From contig MTNL01000097.1 in NCBI GenBank assembly GCA_002010365.1, positions 1 to 10,911 on the forward strand: 10,911 nt of DNA, read 5' to 3'. The first letter of the stretch is position 1, and every line of letters begins with the position of its first letter. Positions 5,387-10,911 of the stretch are shown in pieces. Origin of the DNA: Candidatus Acetothermia bacterium JdFR-50 (GTDB lineage Bacteria > Bipolaricaulota > Bipolaricaulia > Bipolaricaulales > Bipolaricaulaceae). The translations under genes and the position numbers were made by a program. Below the pieces are notes generated by a model that did no database searches, had not been told where the DNA came from, and was given only the letters and a program-made list of their open reading frames with translations.

Positions 5387-6109
5387 ATGGCCATATTGGA
5401 AGTGCGGGATTTGATCGTCTCCGTGGAAGGCAACCGGATATTGAATGGGGTTTCTTTCGCTTTGGAAAAAGGCAGAGTTCATGCCTTGATGGGCCCCAAC
5501 GGTTCCGGGAAATCTACCCTCGCCTTTGCCTTGGCCGGGCATCCGGACTATACGGTGGAGGGAGGGCAGATCTTGCTCGAGTCCGAGGACATCACCCGAT
5601 TGCCGGCCTATGAACGTGCGCGGCGGGGACTTTTTCTTGGTTTTCAATACCCCCCGGAAGTGGAGGGAGTGAAGCTGCGGGAGTTCCTCCGATTGGCGGC
5701 GGCGAATTGCCATGCACCCTTCTGTGAATTCCAGAAGCTTTATCTGGAATCCCTTACCTATTTCCGCATGGAAGAGCTCGGGGAGCGGGAGCTCAACGTG
5801 GGTTTTTCCGGAGGGGAGAAGAAACGTTCGGAGCTTTTGCAGATGAGGGTTCTCCGCCCTAAAGTCGCCCTTTTGGACGAGCCCGATTCGGGGGTGGATG
5901 TGGACGCACTCCGTCTGATTGCGGCCGGAATCGAAGAGGCCGCCCGGTTGGGATCGGCGGTCCTGCTCATCACCCACTACCCGCGCATCCTTGAGCATCT
6001 TCCCCTCTCGCGGATCTTCGTGCTCGACGAAGGGAAGATCGTGAAAGAGGGGGGACCGGAACTCGCGTGGGAGATAGAGCGCAGGGGCTACGAGGCGGTG
6101 AGAGGATGA
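5387..6109 (+). CDS. sufC: Fe-S cluster assembly ATPase SufC
   Basis: ABC-type ATPase of the SUF iron-sulfur cluster machinery. It works in the cytoplasm bound to SufB (and SufD where present), and its ATP-driven dimerisation reshapes the SufB platform. The 240-residue protein shows all ABC motifs in order: Walker A GPNGSGKST (36-44), Q-loop Q87 in LGFQYPP, the signature SGGEK (141-145), Walker B ALLDEPDSG (161-169), and the switch histidine H197 in ITHY. LGFQYPPEVEG and DEPDSGVDVDAL are typical of SufC rather than of transport ATPases. Its ATG at 5387 lacks a clear Shine-Dalgarno sequence. It is the first of four genes, and its TGA overlaps the sufB start in an ATGA, implying translational coupling and balanced stoichiometry. 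Confidence 0.96.
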   Translation: MAILEVRDLIVSVEGNRILNGVSFALEKGRVHALMGPNGSGKSTLAFALAGHPDYTVEGGQILLESEDITRLPAYERARRGLFLGFQYPPEVEGVKLREFLRLAAANCHAPFCEFQKLYLESLTYFRMEELGERELNVGFSGGEKKRSELLQMRVLRPKVALLDEPDSGVDVDALRLIAAGIEEAARLGSAVLLITHYPRILEHLPLSRIFVLDEGKIVKEGGPELAWEIERRGYEAVRG

Positions 6110-7437
6110 AGAGGACCAAGGCGGGCTTGACGGCCGAGTTGATAGAGGAAATCTCCCGGGAGAAGGGGGAACCGAAGTGGATGTTGGAGCAACGCCTCCG
6201 GTCCCTGGAGGCCTTCCGTCGACTCCCCATGCCCCGGTTCGGCCCCGACCTCTCGGAGGTGGATTTCGATGAGATCTTCTATTACCTCCGCACCGTGGAG
6301 CCGGTGACGAGCTGGGATGAACTTCCCGAGGAGATCAAACGCACCTTTGAGGAGCTGGGGCTTCCCGAGGCGGAGCGAAAGGCCTTAGCCGGTCTCGGAG
6401 CCCAAGTGGATTCCGAGGTGGTGTATCGGTCCATCCTGGAGGAAGTCCGCGCCCAAGGGGTGATCTTCACCCCTATGGAGGAGGCGGTCAGGGATTACCC
6501 CGAGCTCGTGCGAGAACACTTCATGCGGGTCATCCCCCCCGAGGACAACAAGTTCGCCGCCCTACACGGGGCGGTCTGGTCCGGGGGAACCTTCGTCTGG
6601 GTGCCCGAGGGGGTGGAGGTGGCGATCCCTCTCCAGGCCTACTTCCGCATGCAGACGCAAGGAGTCGGGCAGTTCGAACACACCCTCATCGTGGCCGAGC
6701 CCGGGAGCTCGGTGCATTACATCGAGGGGTGTTCGGCTCCTCGGTACAGCAAGGTGGCGTTGCACTCGGGGATGGTGGAGATCGTGGCCAAGGAAGGGGC
6801 CCACGTGCGGTTTACCACCATCCAGAACTGGTCCCGCAATGTTTACAACCTCAATAACAAGCGTGCAGTGGCATATGCGGGGGCAACGGTGGACTGGGTC
6901 TCGGGGTCCCTGGGGAGCAAGGTCACCATGCTCTACCCCTCCACCGTGCTGGCGGGCAAGGGAGCCAGAACGGAGAACCTTTCATTCTCCTTCGCCCGGG
7001 ATGGGCAGTGGTTGGACCTGGGGGCCAAAGCGATCCACCTGGCTCCGGATACCTCCTCGCGCCTCATCTCCCGGTCGGTGGTCAAAGGGAAGGCCAAGAA
7101 CGTCTTCCGAGGTAAGCTCTTCGTTGCCCCGGAAGCCAGGGGTGCCAAGGGACACGTGGAATGTTCCACCCTGCTCCTCTCCCCAGAGGCCGAGACGGAG
7201 ACCATCCCCACCCTGGACGTGCGCAACCACGATGTGGAGGTGGGCCATGAGGCCACGGTGGGCCGGATCTCCCGGGAGCAGCTTTTTTACCTCATGTCCC
7301 GGGGTTTGGAGGAAGCGGAAGCCATGAGCCTCATCGTGAACGGCTTCGTGTCCCCTATTCTCAAGGAAATACCCTTCGAATACGCCATAGAGCTGAAGCG
7401 CTTGCTAGAGATGAGCTTCACGGAGGCGATCGGATGA
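6106..7437 (+). CDS. sufB: Fe-S cluster assembly scaffold SufB
   Basis: SufB is the core scaffold of the SUF complex, where persulfide sulfur and iron are assembled into a cluster before transfer to apoproteins. The 443-residue protein has the helical N-terminal part (WMLEQRLRSLEAF) and the long beta-helix core of the SufBD family. YIEGCSAP (205-212) holds Cys209, which corresponds to the proposed sulfur-entry Cys254 of E. coli SufB. Cys353 (VECSTLLL) and H381-E382 (VGHEA) match E. coli Cys405 and His433-Glu434; the Cys-to-Glu distance is the same, 29 residues. This identifies it as SufB rather than SufD. The ATG at 6106 sits in an ATGA overlap with sufC and has GGTGAGAGG just upstream. The longer in-frame start at 6067 lies inside sufC and is rejected. 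No sufD follows. Confidence 0.96.
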   Translation: MKRTKAGLTAELIEEISREKGEPKWMLEQRLRSLEAFRRLPMPRFGPDLSEVDFDEIFYYLRTVEPVTSWDELPEEIKRTFEELGLPEAERKALAGLGAQVDSEVVYRSILEEVRAQGVIFTPMEEAVRDYPELVREHFMRVIPPEDNKFAALHGAVWSGGTFVWVPEGVEVAIPLQAYFRMQTQGVGQFEHTLIVAEPGSSVHYIEGCSAPRYSKVALHSGMVEIVAKEGAHVRFTTIQNWSRNVYNLNNKRAVAYAGATVDWVSGSLGSKVTMLYPSTVLAGKGARTENLSFSFARDGQWLDLGAKAIHLAPDTSSRLISRSVVKGKAKNVFRGKLFVAPEARGAKGHVECSTLLLSPEAETETIPTLDVRNHDVEVGHEATVGRISREQLFYLMSRGLEEAEAMSLIVNGFVSPILKEIPFEYAIELKRLLEMSFTEAIG

Positions 7438-8648
7438 GGAATGTGTGTGACGATTTTCCGGTGCTCCAGCGAGAGGTGAGCGGGCGCCCTCTGATCTACT
7501 TGGATTCAGGGGCTACATCTCAGAAGCCGAAGCAAGTGATCGAGGCGGTGGCCCGTTTTTATCGGGAGACGAACGCCAACGTCCACCGAGGGCTTTATCA
7601 ACTGGCGGTGGAGGCCACCGAGCTTTATGAAGAGGCCCGCGGGAGGGTTGCGGCGTTCATCGGTGCCCACCCGGAAGAGACGATCTTCACCCGGGGGACC
7701 ACCGAGGCCTTGAACCTCCTCGCTTATTCCCTGGGCGAGATCCGAGTGGGCCCCGGGGATGAAATTCTGGTGACGGTGATGGAGCACCACGCGAACTTGG
7801 TTCCGTGGCAGGTTTTGTCCCAGCGTAAAGGGGCAATACTCCGCGCCGTGGGGATCACCTCAGAAGGGGAGTTGGACTTGGAGGATTTCCGCCGAAAACT
7901 GACGTCCCGGACGCGGATCGTCGCCGTCACCCATGTCTCCAACGTGCTGGGCACGGTGAACCCAATCCCCGAAATCGCGGAGATGGCCCACGGGGTCGGA
8001 GCGGTGGTGGTTGTGGACGCGGCCCAATCGGTTCCACACATGGAGGTCAAGGTTAGGGAGTTGGGGTGCGACTTCCTCGCCTTCTCTGGCCACAAAATGC
8101 TTGGGCCCATGGGGATCGGGGTCTTGTGGGGAAGGAGGGAGCACCTGGAGGAGATGCCTCCCTTCCTCACCGGGGGCGAGATGATTCGGGAGGTGTGGAT
8201 CGACCGCGCCACTTGGAACGATCTTCCCTACAAGTTCGAGGCCGGGACCCCGCCCGTCGCCCAGGCGGTGGGGCTCGGGGCGGCGGTGGATTACCTCCAG
8301 GGGCTCGGGATGGAAGAGGTACGCCGCCACGAGGAGAGGCTTGTAGCGGAGGCCCTGGAAGGGTTGCTCGCCCGGGACTATGTGGAGGTTTACGGTCCCC
8401 GGGATCCCGGGAAGCGGGGAGGTGTGCTGGCCTTCAACCTCCGGGGCGTCCACCCCCATGATGTCGCTACCCTCCTGGATCAGGAAGGGATTGCCATCCG
8501 CGCCGGCCACCATTGCGCCCAGCCCCTGCACCGGCTGCTGGGGGTCCCCGCCAGCTGCCGGGTCTCCTTCTATGTCTACAATACCCGGGAGGAGATCGAG
8601 GCTTTCCTTTCCGCCCTGGATCGGGTGTGGGAGGCCTTGGGGAAATGA
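7434..8648 (+). CDS. sufS: cysteine desulfurase SufS
   Basis: PLP-dependent group II cysteine desulfurase. It converts L-cysteine to L-alanine and leaves a persulfide on its active-site Cys, supplying sulfur for Fe-S assembly. The 404-residue length is standard. Visible sites are YLDSGATSQKP (22-32), TRGTTEALN (86-94), MEHHANLVPW (116-125) with the PLP-stacking His region, VDAAQSVPH (194-202) with the PLP-binding Asp195, and Lys221 in SGHKMLGP as the internal aldimine lysine. The catalytic Cys361 lies in RAGHHCAQP, the group II (SufS/CsdA) form. The ATG at 7434 forms an ATGA overlap with the sufB stop, and the gene's own stop forms another with the next gene. The downstream SufU-like protein is its likely sulfur acceptor. 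Confidence 0.96.
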   Translation: MRNVCDDFPVLQREVSGRPLIYLDSGATSQKPKQVIEAVARFYRETNANVHRGLYQLAVEATELYEEARGRVAAFIGAHPEETIFTRGTTEALNLLAYSLGEIRVGPGDEILVTVMEHHANLVPWQVLSQRKGAILRAVGITSEGELDLEDFRRKLTSRTRIVAVTHVSNVLGTVNPIPEIAEMAHGVGAVVVVDAAQSVPHMEVKVRELGCDFLAFSGHKMLGPMGIGVLWGRREHLEEMPPFLTGGEMIREVWIDRATWNDLPYKFEAGTPPVAQAVGLGAAVDYLQGLGMEEVRRHEERLVAEALEGLLARDYVEVYGPRDPGKRGGVLAFNLRGVHPHDVATLLDQEGIAIRAGHHCAQPLHRLLGVPASCRVSFYVYNTREEIEAFLSALDRVWEALGK

Positions 8649-9055
8649 GCCCATATGAAGACCTGATCATCGATCACTGGCGGAATCCCCGAAACAAGGG
8701 GACGCTGGAAGCCCCCGACGTGGACGTCACCGAGGCCAACGTTCCCTGTGGGGACGTGGTGCGGCTCCAGCTTCGGGTACGTGACGGGGCTGTGGAGGAC
8801 GTGCGGTTCGACGGCCGCGGCTGTGCCATCTCCATGGCGGCGGCCTCGTTGCTCACGGAGATGATCAAGGGCAAAAAGCTCGAGGAGCTGCAAGGGATGC
8901 GCCAGGAGGACATCCTGGATGCCTTAGGTGGCGTGATAAAGCCACGCCTCAACTGTGCTCTCCTTTCTTACCGCACCCTCAGGAAGGCCCTGGATTCCCT
9001 GGGGGCCCGCGAGCGAATCCGGGGTCAAAAGGCCGGGGCCGAGGAGAAGACATAG
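8645..9055 (+). CDS. sufU: SufU/IscU-family Fe-S scaffold or sulfur-transfer protein
   Basis: Small protein of 136 residues that should accept sulfur from SufS (a SufU-type role) or scaffold a cluster (an IscU-type role). It begins MSPYEDLIIDHWRNPRNKG, the family's N-terminal signature. Three conserved cysteines are present: C35 in PCGD with Asp37, C60 in GRGCAISMAAAS, and C104 in LNCALLSY. These are the metal ligands of the fold. C60 to C104 is 44 residues, as in IscU (about 43). Bacillus-type SufU has about 18 extra residues there. Unlike IscU, the residue before C104 is Asn, not the His of HCS. It is therefore a hybrid-looking member; sufU is used because of its operon. The ATG at 8645 is an ATGA overlap with the sufS stop. 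A polar tail rich in Gly, Glu and Lys ends the protein. Confidence 0.9.
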   Translation: MSPYEDLIIDHWRNPRNKGTLEAPDVDVTEANVPCGDVVRLQLRVRDGAVEDVRFDGRGCAISMAAASLLTEMIKGKKLEELQGMRQEDILDALGGVIKPRLNCALLSYRTLRKALDSLGARERIRGQKAGAEEKT

Positions 9056-9062
9056 CCCCCTG

Positions 9063-9080
9063 CCTTCTCTGATCAGAAGG
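9063..9080. repeat. short hairpin after the suf operon
   Basis: CCTTCT (9063-9068) and AGAAGG (9075-9080) pair around a 6-nt loop, 8 nt after the sufU stop. No T-tract follows on either strand. It could be a weak 3' structure, but it does not meet the usual form of an intrinsic terminator. Confidence 0.3.
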
Positions 9081-9089
9081 AGAACTGGC

Positions 9090-9937
9090 AGCCACGGCTT
9101 GTTTCACCCGTCGGCTCCTTTTGTTGGGAAGATGCGGGACCACAGTGCGGGCCAGTTCCGAGAACTCCTCTTCCGGAACTGCTGTGCTCCCCGGATCCGG
9201 ATTTCGCTTCCCACGCCCGAGGTACATCGCTCCAGGATCGGCACGTGGCGGAAGTCATAGAAATCGGCGTAATGGGCGATAGCGTGGTCCAAATACCCCT
9301 ACAGTCCCGGTACTCATCCCGGGGGCACGGAGGTTGTAATCGGTGAGAGCGAACACGAGCTCGTTCAGCCAGCGAGTGGTGTTCCTCCGAGGTGACATAT
9401 CCGGCCACGCTTCCCCCGACGGCGTCCACCCGGGTAGGATGGGCGACTGCTTTCCTGACAGCTTGGAGGATGTAGCCGATGCGACAGCCTTTCAGGTGTT
9501 CGCTCAAGGGCAGGGTGTGTTCTCGCTCCACTGGGACCTCTTCGGAAGCACACACCTCTATGGAGAAGGGACGCTCGCAGATTTTCCCCATAAGCTTCCG
9601 ATCCAATCGCTTCTCCCCACGGGAACAATGTCGCGCGATGAACTCCCCCACCCCCTGGGAGCGTCCACATACGCCCGGAAGCATCCTCCGCTGCCAAAGG
9701 ACGAACTCGAACCGCCGCTCGGCGTAGGGGAGGTTGGCCCCGGCCTGAGGATGTCCGGAGGACAGAAACTCCGTTTAGTACCGGGAAATATAGCCATCCG
9801 ACCTCTCCTGGGCGAGTATCAGCGGGATCCCGTCCCCGAGGGGCTGGAGAGACTCGGGGGGCCAGAGCCGCGGGGCGGAAGTCCGGCTCCAAGGGCGCTG
9901 CCATCTGGATTCAGGGAGCGCAGGGGCTCGGACATAG
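9090..9937 (-). pseudogene. decayed coding sequence, family not recognised
   Basis: The 956-bp stretch between sufU and the ThiF-like gene holds no intact gene. On the minus strand, protein-like segments follow one another in order in different frames. Near 9935 the reading starts MSEPLRSLNPDG. After a frame change near 9865 it reads LGDGIPLILAQERSDGYISRY, broken by an in-frame TAA at 9777-9775. The same frame then stays open to about 9378, including KRLDRKLMGKICERPFSIEV and KGCRIGYILQAVRKAV. A shift near 9377 continues as TTRWLNELVFALTDYNLRAPG. A further shift near 9295 gives YLDHAIAHYADFYDFRHVPI, and another near 9170 gives VPEEEFSELARTVVPHLP. Codon third positions remain mostly G or C, as in the neighbouring genes. 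I do not recognise the family. Sequencing or assembly errors could also cause the breaks, and the exact ends are approximate. Confidence 0.5.
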
Positions 9938-10011
9938 GTCGACTTCCTTCAAATGCCTTCTCCTCGCTCCCGTTTGCATCAGCCGTGTTCTTGGAGGCAA
10001 GATTTAGCGAG

Positions 10012-10911
10012 ATGCAAGAGAGGTTTTCACGGCAAACGCTTCTTTCCCAACTGGGAGAAGGGGGGCAAAGGCGTTTGGCGAGGGCACGGGTGTTGGTGGT
10101 GGGTTGTGGGGCCTTGGGCTCCCATACTGCTGCTGCGTTGCTTCGGGCTGGAGTGCGGCGGCTAGTTCTAGTGGATCGCGATATCCTGGAGCTCCACAAC
10201 CTCCACCGTGTTGCCCTCTACATCGAAGAGGACCTGGGCCGGCCCAAGGCCGAGGCCCTGGCGGAAAGGCTCCGTCAGGTGGATGTTTCTGCGGAAATCG
10301 AGGTTCAAGTGGCTCACTTCGGGCCCCGGGAGGCGGAGGCCTTGGTCCCGGAGGTGGACCTCGTGGTGGACGGCCTAGACAACATGGAGACTCGCTATCT
10401 TCTCAACGACGCCTGCGTGAAGCACGGGGTCCCCTGGATCTACACCGCGGTCCTGGGGATGGCAGGGATGATGATGGCTATTGTCCCGGGGAAAGGGCCG
10501 TGCCTGCGGTGCCTCTTCCCGAGCCCCCCTCCCCCGGGGACCCTTCCCACCTGCGCCACCCACGGGATCCTGGGACCCGTACCCAAAGCGATGGGGGCGC
10601 TCCAGGCGGCCCTGGCCATCCGGCTCCTGGTGGCCGGGAAGATCCCCTTAGGGAGGCTCTACCAGTTCGACCTGTGGGAGATGGATTTCCGGGAGCTTTC
10701 TGTCTCCCGTCGCGGTGATTGTCCTGCCTGTGGGCGCGGCGAGTACGAGTTTCTCACGGAGTCCTCACGTACGGTGACCCTCTGTGGGGACGCGGTTCAC
10801 ATCCTCCCACGAGTGAGTGCCCCGGTGGACTTGGAGGAACTCGAACATCGTCTCGCGGGCCTAGGCGAGGTACGGCGGGGGAATGGCGTCCTCTTCTTCG
10901 ATGTGGACGGA
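10012..10911 (+). CDS. ThiF/MoeB/HesA-family E1-like adenylyltransferase (runs off right edge)
   Basis: Enzyme that would adenylate the C-terminal Gly-Gly of a ubiquitin-like sulfur carrier (ThiS, MoaD or similar) before sulfur loading, for thiamine, molybdopterin or related synthesis. The 300 visible codons start MQERFSRQTLLSQLGEGGQ, the classic family opening. The ATP site VVGCGALGS (29-37) and Asp55 in LVDRD follow, then LHNLHR (61-66) in place of the usual SNLQRQ, and DGLDNMETRYLLND (120-133). Zinc ligands are C164-x-x-C167 and C237-x-x-C240. Cys181 in PTCATHGILGP is the likely catalytic cysteine. After residue 250 a C-terminal beta domain starts (LDLEELEHRLAGLGEV-like), as in longer ThiF relatives, and continues past the edge. 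The ATG at 10012 is chosen by family alignment; GGAGG lies 14 nt upstream, farther than usual. The specific carrier cannot be told from this window. Confidence 0.9.
   Translation, partial: MQERFSRQTLLSQLGEGGQRRLARARVLVVGCGALGSHTAAALLRAGVRRLVLVDRDILELHNLHRVALYIEEDLGRPKAEALAERLRQVDVSAEIEVQVAHFGPREAEALVPEVDLVVDGLDNMETRYLLNDACVKHGVPWIYTAVLGMAGMMMAIVPGKGPCLRCLFPSPPPPGTLPTCATHGILGPVPKAMGALQAALAIRLLVAGKIPLGRLYQFDLWEMDFRELSVSRRGDCPACGRGEYEFLTESSRTVTLCGDAVHILPRVSAPVDLEELEHRLAGLGEVRRGNGVLFFDVDG

Noticed and set aside
6067..6105. Upstream start of sufB inside sufC
   Set aside because: The added residues are sufC antiframe; the ATGA overlap at 6106 with GGTGAGAGG upstream matches the pattern of the other suf junctions.
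9073..9904. Two intact minus-strand genes (9073-9684 and 9365-9904)
   Set aside because: Each open frame is coding-like for only part of its length, and the plausible protein segments jump between frames, which fits one broken gene better.
10104..10718. Plus-strand open frame of 204 codons
   Set aside because: It is a Gly/Pro/Arg-rich shadow of the E1-like gene, whose true frame shows ThiF motifs throughout.
1..10911. CRISPR arrays, tRNA or rRNA genes, insertion sequences
   Set aside because: No regular direct repeats, cloverleaf-like segments, rRNA-like stretches or transposase motifs with terminal repeats were seen by eye.

Overview
The window is GC-rich, densely packed bacterial DNA. Signal peptides, a lipobox lipoprotein, GatB and a SUF-type Fe-S operon point to a bacterium. 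PKD and other Ig-like surface modules, a dockerin-like tail and compact coupled operons would fit an uncultured, perhaps thermophilic lineage such as Bipolaricaulota/Acetothermia. That placement is a guess: there is no rRNA or other marker gene here.

Layout. The minus strand (about 1-3581) reads, in transcription order: a secreted protein with a NEW3-like domain and a dockerin-like tail, a secreted Ig-like-domain protein, gatB (tRNA-dependent amidotransferase subunit B), and the 5' part of a mannose-1-phosphate guanylyltransferase gene that runs off the left edge. A divergent promoter region (3582-3730) separates this block from a plus-strand block. That block starts with a PKD-domain lipoprotein, overlapped at its stop codon by an unusual DNA-repair fusion: an alkyltransferase-like (ATL) domain with Val at the acceptor-Cys position, joined to a complete endonuclease V. 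A 68-bp gap with a perfect 13-bp palindrome leads to a four-gene operon, sufC-sufB-sufS-sufU, in which all three junctions are ATGA overlaps. There is no sufD, and the SufU-like scaffold has IscU-type cysteine spacing.

From 9056 to 10011 no intact gene is visible. The minus strand there carries what looks like a decayed coding sequence with an in-frame stop and several frame changes. From 10012 to the right edge is a ThiF/MoeB/HesA-type E1-like adenylyltransferase, truncated by the window.

Functional reading. SufS releases sulfur from cysteine, the SufU/IscU-like protein receives or scaffolds it, and SufB-SufC form the ATP-driven Fe-S assembly platform. The nearby E1-like enzyme would activate a sulfur-carrier protein, so the right third of the window has a sulfur-trafficking theme. 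Two genes (gatB, sufC) lack a Shine-Dalgarno sequence and have a -10-like hexamer 8-9 nt before their ATG, which suggests leaderless mRNAs. The most notable item is the ATL(Val)-endonuclease V fusion.
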